From Diaminobutyricibacter sp049994905 (GTDB taxonomy: Bacteria; Actinomycetota; Actinomycetes; Actinomycetales; Microbacteriaceae): DNA of 64,000 nucleotides. Position 1 is the first letter of the stretch, and every line of letters starts with the position of its first letter. The position numbers and the translations under genes were made by a program. The notes under the pieces were generated by a model. The model was not told the DNA's origin. It saw only the letters and a program-made list of their open reading frames with translations, and ran no database searches. The stretch lies in NCBI RefSeq assembly GCF_049994905.1, contig NZ_CP188258.1, positions 186,001 to 250,000 of the forward strand. Direction: 5' to 3'. This document shows, in pieces, positions 41,651 to 49,940 of this stretch.

Positions 41651-42729
41651 GACTCGCCTCCATTGCGCGAGAGGCTGCACTCAACGTCCGCTCCGGAACG
41701 ACCAGGGCAGCGACCTTCGCCACCGCACTCGTGTTCGGGATCTCCCTGCTGGCAGGTGCGGACATCGCCGCCGTCGCCGAAATCCAGCGCGAGGCCAGGC
41801 AATTTCAGGCGGCCGGAGGTTCGACCCTGATCTACAGGATGAACGCAGGCATCAGCGGCGAAGCCTGTGAGGCGCTGGCCTCCGTGGACGGAGTGAGGGC
41901 CGCCGGGGCGGTTCGTCAGGAGCCCGCAGCTGCCCACGCGGGTGCGCTCCCGGGCCATGAGATACCCACCTTCAGCGTCTCGCCGAACTTTCAGGGATTT
42001 CAGGCCATCGGGAATCCGACCGCGCATGGCGGGGTAATCGTGTCAGGTGACCTGGCTGCCGCACTCGGACTTCGCGAAGGAGACGTTGCCGAATTCGTCG
42101 AAGGATCCCCTCGCATCGACAGCGTCTACACCTACGACGATGACGGGAGACGACCCGGGCTCGGGTACGCCGTCCTCGTGCCGTCACCGACAACGGCACC
42201 ATTCGACGAGTGCTGGGCAGAAACCTGGCCGATGTCGAACGGCCTCACCTCCCTGCTCTCATCGACCCTCGTGCCCGGGGCCGTCACCCTGGGGAGTGGC
42301 GGCCCGACACCGCAGCTCCTCCAGCTCAATTCCACCCTCGGCGCGACCTTCGACGGAACGAAGCGCTTCGCCGGCCGCATAACCCGCTTCGCGCCGGAGG
42401 CGGCAGCCGCCCTTGCGCTCGTGCTGGGCTTCGTCGCCGTGCGGCTGCGCCGACTCGAATTCGCGTCGGCACTTCACGCACGCACCAAGCGGAGCGCACA
42501 AACGCTCCAGATCCTGTTGGAGACGGTTGGCTGGACCATCGCCGCCTCGATGATCGGCGCTCTGATCGTGCTGGTACTGATCCGGACGCAGTACCCGGGC
42601 GACATGGGAGACTTGATCTCCGTCGGAATTCCGACGTTCGCTTCCCTGCCGGCGACACTCGTCGGAGCCCTCGTCGGGTCAGCCCTGGTGCGGGAGCGAA
42701 ACCTGTTCGCCTACTTTCGCGAGCGATGA
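41647..42729 (+). CDS. FtsX/MacB-like permease of the adaptor-ABC operon
   Basis: A 360-residue membrane protein. One helix at about 22-44 is followed by an extracytoplasmic domain of around 200 residues, then three helices near 250-268, 292-314 and 332-350. This one-plus-three topology is that of MacB/FtsX permeases, although the sequence is divergent. Two cysteines in the outer domain may pair. The GTG start overlaps the ATPase stop (GTGA). It is the last gene of the operon, ending 25 bases from the convergent MATE gene. Confidence 0.8.
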   Translation: MRLASIAREAALNVRSGTTRAATFATALVFGISLLAGADIAAVAEIQREARQFQAAGGSTLIYRMNAGISGEACEALASVDGVRAAGAVRQEPAAAHAGALPGHEIPTFSVSPNFQGFQAIGNPTAHGGVIVSGDLAAALGLREGDVAEFVEGSPRIDSVYTYDDDGRRPGLGYAVLVPSPTTAPFDECWAETWPMSNGLTSLLSSTLVPGAVTLGSGGPTPQLLQLNSTLGATFDGTKRFAGRITRFAPEAAAALALVLGFVAVRLRRLEFASALHARTKRSAQTLQILLETVGWTIAASMIGALIVLVLIRTQYPGDMGDLISVGIPTFASLPATLVGALVGSALVRERNLFAYFRER

Positions 42730-42753
42730 ACAAGACGTCCTGCGCCCATCCGC

Positions 42754-44136
42754 TCACACCCCTGCGCGCATCCACGTCGTGCCGCGTGCCCGCAGACCCA
42801 GCGTTACCGCGCGTGCGCCGATGTACCCGAACGCGAACGCTGCGGTCAGCCACGCGAGGCCCGCCGCATCCGACGTCGCCCAGGCGCCGACCGCAAGGGC
42901 GAGCGGGATGAACACCGCGACGTTCACAAGGCCCGTCAGCGCCAGATAGCGCGCATCACCCGCACCGATCAGAACGCCGTCGAGCACGAAGACGAAGCCT
43001 CCGAGTGGCGCCCCTGCACCGACGATGACCAGTGCGACCGGCAGCAGCGCAGCGACGGCGGGATCGGTCGTGAAGAGGGCGGCAGCGAACGGGCTGGTCA
43101 CCACGACGAGCGCCCCCAGCACCACCCCGCAGAGCACGCCCCACTGGATGCACCGCACCAGCACCGCACGCACCCCCGGCAGGTCACCGCCGCCCAATCC
43201 TTTGCCGACGAGAGCCTGCGCGGCGATCGCAAGCGCGTCGAGGGCGAAAGCCACCGTCGCGAAGACGGTCATCGTCACCTGGAAGGCGGCCAGTTCATCC
43301 GGACCGAGCTGTGTTGCCGTGAACACGGCGAGCAGCATCGCGGCCCGCAGGCTCGCCGTGCGCAGGAACAGCCACCCGCCGGACAACGCAGAGGATCGGA
43401 TGCCCGCGTGATGCGGCAGCAACGGCGCACCCACCCGGCGCGCGTGCCTCGCGACCACCACGAGATACACGAGAACCATCGCCCACTGTGCGAAGACGGT
43501 TCCGAGCGCGGACCCGGCGATGCCCAGCCCAAGACCATAGATGAACGCGAAGTTGAGGATCACGTTCGCGCCGAAACCCGCGACGGCGACGACAAGCGGT
43601 GTTCGCGTGTCCTGCAGGCCGCGCAGAAGGCCGGTCGCCGCGAAGACGAGAAGCATGGCGGGGAGGCCGAGCATGGAGAGCGTGAGATAGGTGGTCGCCT
43701 GCTCGGCGACATCGGCGGGTGCGCCGAACGCGGCCACGAGGAACGGCGCGGCGAACCATCCGCCGACCGCCAGCACGATGCCGATGCCGAGTGCGAGCCA
43801 CGACCCGTCGACGCCGGCCGCGACCGCTCCCCGTTCGTCGCCGGCCCCGAGCCTGCGTGCCACCGCCGGCGTCGTGCTGTACGCGAGGAACACCATGAGC
43901 CCGATGATGGTCTGCAGGATGGCGCTGGCGATCCCGAGCCCGGCCAGCGGCGTCACGCCCAGGTGACCGACCATCGCAGAATCGGCGAGGAGGAACAGGG
44001 GCTCGGCGATGAGCGCGCCGAGCGCGGGAACGGCCAGGCGCAGGATCTCGCGATCCACCGGGCGTCGCCTGAAGACCCCCGATCGCACCGACCCCGCGGT
44101 CTCCGTGTCAGCGCGCATGCGGTCCCGCCCTGTCAC
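42754..44136 (-). CDS. MATE family efflux transporter, DinF type
   Basis: A 460-residue cation-coupled multidrug/toxin exporter with 12 helices. The first region (VDREILRLAVPALGALIAEPLFLLADSAMVGHLG) is the DinF-branch hallmark, repeated in weaker form in the second half. The GTG 44136 start overlaps the Ppx/GppA stop (GTGA). ATG 44118 (MRADTE) is an alternative. It is probably co-transcribed with the phosphatase upstream. Confidence 0.9.
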   Translation of the reverse strand: MTGRDRMRADTETAGSVRSGVFRRRPVDREILRLAVPALGALIAEPLFLLADSAMVGHLGVTPLAGLGIASAILQTIIGLMVFLAYSTTPAVARRLGAGDERGAVAAGVDGSWLALGIGIVLAVGGWFAAPFLVAAFGAPADVAEQATTYLTLSMLGLPAMLLVFAATGLLRGLQDTRTPLVVAVAGFGANVILNFAFIYGLGLGIAGSALGTVFAQWAMVLVYLVVVARHARRVGAPLLPHHAGIRSSALSGGWLFLRTASLRAAMLLAVFTATQLGPDELAAFQVTMTVFATVAFALDALAIAAQALVGKGLGGGDLPGVRAVLVRCIQWGVLCGVVLGALVVVTSPFAAALFTTDPAVAALLPVALVIVGAGAPLGGFVFVLDGVLIGAGDARYLALTGLVNVAVFIPLALAVGAWATSDAAGLAWLTAAFAFGYIGARAVTLGLRARGTTWMRAGV

Positions 44137-45059
44137 GCCAGGTGGTCGAGGTAGCGCAGGATGATGCCCTCACGGAGCGCCCAGGGTGAGACTTCGAGCT
44201 CGTCGACCCGGAACGCGCGCATGGCCTCACGGAGCACGATCCCTCCCGCGACGATCTGGAAGGTGCGGTCCGCAGTGATACCGGGAAGGGCGGTGCGCGC
44301 GTCCGCCGGGATCTGCGCGAGGCGCGGAACCCAGTCGCTGAGCTCGCTGCGTTTCAGCAGGCTGCGTTCGGTGCCGCCCGGCCCGGGGGCCACGGATCCC
44401 GCCAGCCTTGCGAGCGAGCGGATCGTCTTGGACGTTCCGATGACATGTTCTGCGGCCGGTCGATCCGCGAACGCGCCCACGGCCTCGGCCAGCACAGCGC
44501 GGGCGTGGACCCGCAAGGCCTCGACCTGGGATTCGAGTGGCGGGTCGTCGTGAAGGAAACCGATCGTGCTGCGGCCGGCCCCGAGAGGAACGGAGACGGC
44601 GACATCGGGGATCTCGTCGACACCCGATGCGATCTCGAGTGAGCCGCCCCCGATGTCGAGCAAGAGGATGCTGCCCGCCGACCAGCCCGACCAGCGACGG
44701 ACCGCGAGAAAAGTGAGCCGAGCCTCGTCTGCACCCGACAGCACCTGCAGGTCGACTCCTGTGCGTTCGGCGATGAGGGCGAGCACGTCGGGGCCGTTGG
44801 TCGCCTCACGGATGGCGGAGGTGGCGAACGGCAGCAGCTCGTCGATGCCCTCTTCGGCCGCCGATTTCACCGCGGAGGCGATCGCGTCGAGGATCGCCGC
44901 AACTCCTTCATCGCTGATCGCGCCCTCAGGCGTGATGTACCGCATGAGGCGCAGCACGGATTTGTGGGCAGCGGCAGGTATGGGGCGGGCGCCGGGATGG
45001 GCGTCGACCACCAGGAGATGCACCGTGTTCGAACCTACATCGAGCACTCCGAGACGCAT
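44133..45059 (-). CDS. Ppx/GppA family phosphatase
   Basis: A 308-residue ASKHA-fold enzyme of the exopolyphosphatase/guanosine pentaphosphatase family. The phosphate-1 motif is LGVLDVGSNTVHLLV at the N-terminus, the phosphate-2 motif is ILLLDIGGGSLEIA near 133, and the conserved E/ATSAIREATN appears near 83. It is a short single-module form, as in actinobacterial Ppx1. It would hydrolyse polyphosphate or pppGpp and so affect stress signalling. It is translationally coupled to the MATE gene. Confidence 0.9.
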   Translation of the reverse strand: MRLGVLDVGSNTVHLLVVDAHPGARPIPAAAHKSVLRLMRYITPEGAISDEGVAAILDAIASAVKSAAEEGIDELLPFATSAIREATNGPDVLALIAERTGVDLQVLSGADEARLTFLAVRRWSGWSAGSILLLDIGGGSLEIASGVDEIPDVAVSVPLGAGRSTIGFLHDDPPLESQVEALRVHARAVLAEAVGAFADRPAAEHVIGTSKTIRSLARLAGSVAPGPGGTERSLLKRSELSDWVPRLAQIPADARTALPGITADRTFQIVAGGIVLREAMRAFRVDELEVSPWALREGIILRYLDHLA

Positions 45060-45152
45060 GCCAAGACACTATCGCGCCGAGAGCCCGGGCGGCCGGGCGG
45101 GATGCCGGCCGGGGGCTTGATGCCCGGGGGAGATCGGCGTACGTTCCGCGTC

Positions 45153-45233
45153 ATGACTGAACGTCAGAAAACCCAGATCGAAGTCCATTTCGTGCGCATA
45201 CCCAATGTTCATGAGAGGGGGTGGCTCGCATGA
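45153..45233 (+). CDS. possible 26-residue upstream reading frame
   Basis: ATG 45153 opens MTERQKTQIEVHFVRIPNVH and ends at TGA 45231-45233, which overlaps the ATG of the next gene (ATGA). No strong ribosome site precedes it. If translated, it would couple to the membrane protein gene. Chance is a real alternative. Confidence 0.3.
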   Translation: MTERQKTQIEVHFVRIPNVHERGWLA

Positions 45234-45757
45234 CCGCAGCAGGATGGATCGCCATCGTCATCGCGGTCGTCGCCATCATCGTGATCGTCATCATCATCAC
45301 GATGTCGGGACGCCGGCGACGCGAAGCCGATCGTGCCAAAGCCGTCGAAATGCGTCAGAAGGCAGACGCGGATGCGCTCGGTGCCCGTGAGCAGGAGGCC
45401 AGGGCTGCGCGAGCAGCAGCGGATGCGAAACAAGCCGAGGTGGACGCCGAGCGGCTGCGCCGCGAGGCCGTCGATCGCCAGAACGAGGCGCAGGAGGCGC
45501 AGGCGCGTGCCGCCGAGCAGGCCCGTCGCGCCAACGAGATCGACCCGGACGTGAAGGCGGGGACGGCTGCACCGGCGACGGCTGCACCGGCGACGGCCAT
45601 GCCGCCCACCACTGCGCAGCCCGTCGCAGCGCCCCCCACGACTGCACAGCCTGCCGCTGCACCGCCCGCCACGGCGGCCCCGAACACGGCTGCTCCCCGG
45701 AGCACCGACGCGCCTCCCAGCGTCGTTGGACCGGACGGCGTGCGCCGCGAGCCCTGA
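45230..45757 (+). CDS. single-pass membrane protein with coiled coil and Pro/Ala/Thr tail
   Basis: A 175-residue protein. One membrane helix at about 4-25 (WIAIVIAVVAIIVIVIIITM) is followed by a charged coiled coil (about 30-110, rich in Glu, Ala, Arg and Gln). A low-complexity tail of TAAPATA and TTAQPVAAP repeats completes it. ATG 45230 is supported by GAGAGGGG at a good distance; GTG 45221 is too close to it. No family is recognised. Many actinobacteria encode such proteins near envelope or stress genes. Confidence 0.75.
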   Translation: MTAAGWIAIVIAVVAIIVIVIIITMSGRRRREADRAKAVEMRQKADADALGAREQEARAARAAADAKQAEVDAERLRREAVDRQNEAQEAQARAAEQARRANEIDPDVKAGTAAPATAAPATAMPPTTAQPVAAPPTTAQPAAAPPATAAPNTAAPRSTDAPPSVVGPDGVRREP

Positions 45758-45788
45758 GCTCGCTGAACCCACCACACTGAACGGACGA

Positions 45789-45814
45789 CGGGGCGGCCGG
45801 GTGGGGCCGCCCCG
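45789..45814. terminator. GC-rich hairpin after the coiled-coil gene
   Basis: CGGGGCGGCC (45789-45798) and GGCCGCCCCG (45805-45814) pair perfectly with a 6-base loop, 31 bases past the stop codon. The remaining bases to 45993 show no gene. Confidence 0.7.
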
Positions 45815-45993
45815 CGTCTGCGATCGTTCGACTCCGTCGCGCATGATGTGCGCGAGACGGTTGTGCGCAGCCGCTGCACCCGATGCCCTGCCGCGCGGAA
45901 CTTCGTAATCGCACTGCCGAACGTAGGCGCCGCTCGAGGGGTCACCGTAGTGTCCCGCCGCATTTCAGTAGTGCAGGTCGCAGACCTACGTAT

Positions 45994-48606
45994 TCACGAT
46001 TTCTGTCGTCGGCCGTAGGGTGTCCGGTCGAGTGAGAGCACGAACTCCTTCACGCCCTGGCGGTCCTTCGCGCCGATCTTGCGGGTCATGTGATGCAGGT
46101 GGCTTTCGACCGTCCGCACGCTGACGACGAGCTCTGCGGCGATCTCACGGTTCGACTGGCCGATCGTGACCAGGCGGCCGATCTCGAGTTCGCGATCGGT
46201 GAGCCGGACCGGGGTCGTCAGGTATCGGCCGGTGTCGTACTCGCGGCTGTTCAGGGAGTTCATGAACTCGGTGCCTTCGGCCCGTATGGCGCGGGCTTCG
46301 CCGGTCCGCCCGGCCCGCCTCAGCCAGGTCTCGGCGTACTGGTAGGCGCCTATCGCGTAACCGGGGCGACCGGTCTTCTTGAGGCGCGGGATCACATCCA
46401 TCATCGCGTCCGGATCACGCGCATCGAGCGCCTCCAGGTAGTCCAGGTGAGCTGCGAGGTACTCGCCCTCGACCTGGGCCGTGCGCTCCCGCGCGACGGC
46501 GAGGCGCGCCTTGTCCGGCTCGATCTCCAGCGCAGTGAGGAACCCGGTGCACGCGGCGAACCGTGCGCCACGTTCCCACAACGCTTCGGATGCCGTCCAG
46601 ATCTCCGATGCGCCTGCTTCCGGGTGCCCGTTGTACGCCTCCAGCTGGGCCACGCTCCGTGAGCGCGACTGCCCGGGAAGCGGGCCATCCGGAATTCTCA
46701 GCGCTTCCAGTTCGTGCGCGTACCGTTCGGCCAGTTCGCCGTGTCCACGCCGGGCGGCGACGACGGCTGCGATGTTGAGCAGCGCGAGGTGGCTCCCGAG
46801 CCGGAGAGGAGAGGGGTCGCCTGCGGCGAACACCGTCGCCAGGATTTTTTCCGCGCTGTCGTAGCTGCCCTGCAGCGTCAGGCACAGCGAGGCGACCCAG
46901 GCGTGGAGGCGCGCGGACGCGAGATCGAGGGTCGCCTGTGCCTCGTCGAAGCCGCGCCGGGCCCACGCGAGCGCGCCGGCGTGATCGCCCTCCCCGAGGA
47001 GCAGCAGGCCATACAGGAAACCGGGGACCAGCCCCGCGAGCGTCCGATCGCCGGCCCGGATCAGCTCGAAGACCCGGCGGGCACCGGCGAAACGGCCGAG
47101 TGCCACGAGCACGCCGAACTGGGTCTCCCACAGGGCGATCTTCACGGAGTCGGGCAGGTCGTCGCGAACTTCGAGGCGGTCCGCCCAGTCCTCGGGAAGA
47201 CTTCGCAGGCTCCCTTCGAGCACGATCGCCGATGCATCGGCGAGGCGGCCGAACACCGTGAAGTCGCGCACGACAGCGGCCAGTTCCACGAGAGCCCCGT
47301 CGAGATCGTCACTCACGTAGGCTCGCCACTCCGCGTGCAGGATCGCCAGGCGCACGAGGTTCTCTTCGTCGCCATCCCCGTCTGACGCCAGCGCTCGCGA
47401 AAACACCTCTTCGATCCGCTCGCCGGCGTGCCCGGAATTCAGGAGCGCATCGATGCAGGCGACGGCGGTGGCGGCGGATGGCTTGCGGGTCCACTCCGCC
47501 TCGGCGATCATCCGGTGCGTGCGCGCCTGTTCCTGGAGGAGGCGCGCGAAGATCGCGTCCGATTCCGCCACATGATCGGGTGGCGTGGTGAGCCCGGCCA
47601 GGATCGCGTCGACGTCGGTCGTTCCCATGTTCTCGACGATCCGCTCGGTCAGTCGGATGCGCCGGGCGGTCAGCGGCTCGTGACGGAAGTATTCGACCAG
47701 CAGGGGCGGGACCACTGTGGCGAGCATCCGGCGCCCTGACGAGTAGAAGCGGATCATCGCGCGCTGTTCGAGCTCTTCGAGCGTCTCCCACTCCACCAGA
47801 TTTCGGATGGTCTCCGTATCGCTTGCGCCGACGAGCGCGATCATCTCGAGCGCATCCCTCGCCGTCTCGTCGAGCGATTCGAGGTGTGCTTCGAGTACCC
47901 CGCGCAGGCCCGGGCTCCAGAGGTTACGGGTCGCGGACCAGGCTCCGTTGGTCTCCTGCATGCGGTCTTCGCGCACCGCAGCGTCGACGATGCTGATCGC
48001 AAGTCCGATGACTCCTCCGGACTTCGCGTAGATGCGGCTCATCGTTCCTGAGTCGACGGGCGCCCCGAGGTGGTCGGTGATGACCTGTTCCAGCTCGTCG
48101 TACTTGATCGGCGGCATGTCGATGACGAACGACGGGTCGAGCGTCGACGCACGCAGCCCGCTCGGGGTGTGCCGTGCGCGCAGGCCCTGCAGCCGGGAGA
48201 TCACGATGGGGAGGCCGTAGCGTCTCCGCACCGACTCCGCGACACCCCAGGATGATTCGTCGAGGTCGTCCCAGTCGTCGAGGAACATGACGGAGCGGTT
48301 GGCCTGGAGGGCCTTCGCCAGCGCGTCCGCGGCCCTCTGAATCGACGCCGGGCGTGTCTCCGTCGGGCCCCCGATCCCGGCGATGTGCATCGCTGCGAGC
48401 GGATGGGCGCGAAGCGAGGCGACTCCACGCACGACGACGACGTTCCATTCTGCGGCTTCGAGCCGTGCCTGCAGCTCGCCCAGGAAGGAGCTCCGGCCGC
48501 TGCCGCGTCCGCCGACCACGTCGATGCTCGACCCCGAACCGATCAACGCCATAGCCAGCGCCAGGCTGGGTTCGCGACCGATCATCAGATGGTTCCTCTT
48601 GCGCAC
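45994..48606 (-). CDS. LuxR family regulator with AAA-type ATPase domain (LAL-like)
   Basis: An 870-residue regulator. The N-terminal nucleotide-binding domain has GGRGSGRSS at about 32-40, where Arg replaces the usual P-loop Lys, and a Walker B SVMFLDDWDDL near 115. Helical tetratricopeptide-like repeats fill about 420-770. A LuxR helix-turn-helix ends the protein (LTDRELEIGRLVTIG, SVRTVESHLHHM). GTG 48606 follows AAGGA; ATG 48585 is an alternative. Being large and orphan, it may respond to a metabolite or nucleotide. Targets are unknown. Confidence 0.88.
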   Translation of the reverse strand: MRKRNHLMIGREPSLALAMALIGSGSSIDVVGGRGSGRSSFLGELQARLEAAEWNVVVVRGVASLRAHPLAAMHIAGIGGPTETRPASIQRAADALAKALQANRSVMFLDDWDDLDESSWGVAESVRRRYGLPIVISRLQGLRARHTPSGLRASTLDPSFVIDMPPIKYDELEQVITDHLGAPVDSGTMSRIYAKSGGVIGLAISIVDAAVREDRMQETNGAWSATRNLWSPGLRGVLEAHLESLDETARDALEMIALVGASDTETIRNLVEWETLEELEQRAMIRFYSSGRRMLATVVPPLLVEYFRHEPLTARRIRLTERIVENMGTTDVDAILAGLTTPPDHVAESDAIFARLLQEQARTHRMIAEAEWTRKPSAATAVACIDALLNSGHAGERIEEVFSRALASDGDGDEENLVRLAILHAEWRAYVSDDLDGALVELAAVVRDFTVFGRLADASAIVLEGSLRSLPEDWADRLEVRDDLPDSVKIALWETQFGVLVALGRFAGARRVFELIRAGDRTLAGLVPGFLYGLLLLGEGDHAGALAWARRGFDEAQATLDLASARLHAWVASLCLTLQGSYDSAEKILATVFAAGDPSPLRLGSHLALLNIAAVVAARRGHGELAERYAHELEALRIPDGPLPGQSRSRSVAQLEAYNGHPEAGASEIWTASEALWERGARFAACTGFLTALEIEPDKARLAVARERTAQVEGEYLAAHLDYLEALDARDPDAMMDVIPRLKKTGRPGYAIGAYQYAETWLRRAGRTGEARAIRAEGTEFMNSLNSREYDTGRYLTTPVRLTDRELEIGRLVTIGQSNREIAAELVVSVRTVESHLHHMTRKIGAKDRQGVKEFVLSLDRTPYGRRQKS

Positions 48607-48923
48607 TGTCAGGTCCTTAAGGCAAAACGTAACGCCCCTTCCCACAGCGGGGCAATGCCAGCAAATTACTGGGGGTTGCGCCGGCCACGATGGGCGGGGA
48701 GGGGGTTACTCGTCTGCGCGCATCCGGCGATACGGGCCCGTTCGGGGACCGGAAGCGGATGCGCCTGAGCAGCGATCAAGGAAGTGCGCACGGCTGGTCT
48801 GTGGGTGCAGCGGCAGCGTTCGTACCTTATCAAACGGGGCGCTGCGGCACCTTCGTGTTCCTCGGCGCAGCGACGCGGCCGCGACCAGCGCGAGACACGC
48901 CCGCAGAGATTCCGTTAGGAATA

Positions 48924-48939
48924 TTCACAAATTTGTGAA
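48924..48939. promoter_or_regulatory. 16-bp perfect palindrome before the ABC-2 exporter operon
   Basis: TTCACAAATTTGTGAA at 48924-48939 is exactly self-complementary and lies 20 bases before the ATPase start. It is the likely operator of the MarR/GbsR-type regulator encoded at the end of the operon. The rest of the 353-base gap (48607-48959) shows no gene. Confidence 0.7.
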
Positions 48940-48959
48940 ATCAGCGTATCGTCAGACTC

Positions 48960-49940
48960 ATGAACACTGTGATTGAGACTTCGGGTCTCGAGAAGCGCTT
49001 CGGCCGCGTTCGTGCCCTCGACGGGCTCGACCTGTCGGTGACGGCGGGCGAAGTGCATGGCTTCCTGGGGCCGAACGGCGCAGGTAAGTCCACCACCATC
49101 CGCGTTCTCCTCGGCCTCGCGAAGGCGAACGGCGGGTCCGCGACCGTGTTCGGGCGCGATCCATGGAAAGACGCCGTAGACCTCCACCGCCAGATCGCGT
49201 ACGTTCCCGGCGATGTCAGCATCTGGCCGAACCTCTCCGGCGGTGAGACGATCGACCTGCTCGCAAGACTGCGGGGAGGCACCACCGACCACGCCGCTTA
49301 TGCGCAGCGCAAGGCGCGCCTCATCGACGTCTTCCAGTTCGACCCGTCGAAGAAGGGCCGCGCCTACTCGAAAGGCAACCGGCAGAAGGTGGCCCTGGTC
49401 GCCGCGTTCGCGACGCCGGCCGAGCTGTACATCCTCGACGAGCCGACAAGTGGTCTCGACCCGCTCATGGAGGCGACGTTCAACGCCGAGATCGCACGGG
49501 TGTCGCGGGAAGGCGCGACCGTGCTGCTGTCGAGCCACATCCTCTCGGAGGTCGAGTTGCTGTGCGACCGGGTGACCATCATCCGGGCCGGCAAGACCGT
49601 CGAATCGGGCACCCTCGCCGAAATGCGCCACCTGACGCGCACGGAGATCTCGTTCGCGGCCGATGGAATCACGGATGCCGATCTTGCGCGCATCCCCGAA
49701 GGCCATGATGTCGTGACAAACAACGGCCGCGTGCGGTTCACCGCCGACAGCGACAAGCTTCCCGGTGTGCTCAACGCGCTCGCCGCACTCGATGTGAAGA
49801 GCCTGACGGTTGCGCCGCCCTCGCTCGAAGAGCTGTTCCTGCGCCACTACGGCGACCAACTCGCAGCCGATGAAGCCGTCGCCGCGCCTGCCGGCAAGCG
49901 GGCATCCGATGCGTCCGGCACGGAGGCGACACGGCGATGA
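48960..49940 (+). CDS. ABC-2 type exporter ATP-binding protein
   Basis: A 326-residue ATPase of the DrrA-like group. Walker A is GPNGAGKSTTIRVLLG, the signature region is YSKGNRQKVALVAAF, and Walker B is LYILDEPTSGLDPLM. A C-terminal DUF4162-like extension follows to residue 326. It energises the permease encoded next, whose start overlaps its stop (ATGA). A drug-, lipid- or peptide-export role is typical. Confidence 0.92.
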   Translation: MNTVIETSGLEKRFGRVRALDGLDLSVTAGEVHGFLGPNGAGKSTTIRVLLGLAKANGGSATVFGRDPWKDAVDLHRQIAYVPGDVSIWPNLSGGETIDLLARLRGGTTDHAAYAQRKARLIDVFQFDPSKKGRAYSKGNRQKVALVAAFATPAELYILDEPTSGLDPLMEATFNAEIARVSREGATVLLSSHILSEVELLCDRVTIIRAGKTVESGTLAEMRHLTRTEISFAADGITDADLARIPEGHDVVTNNGRVRFTADSDKLPGVLNALAALDVKSLTVAPPSLEELFLRHYGDQLAADEAVAAPAGKRASDASGTEATRR

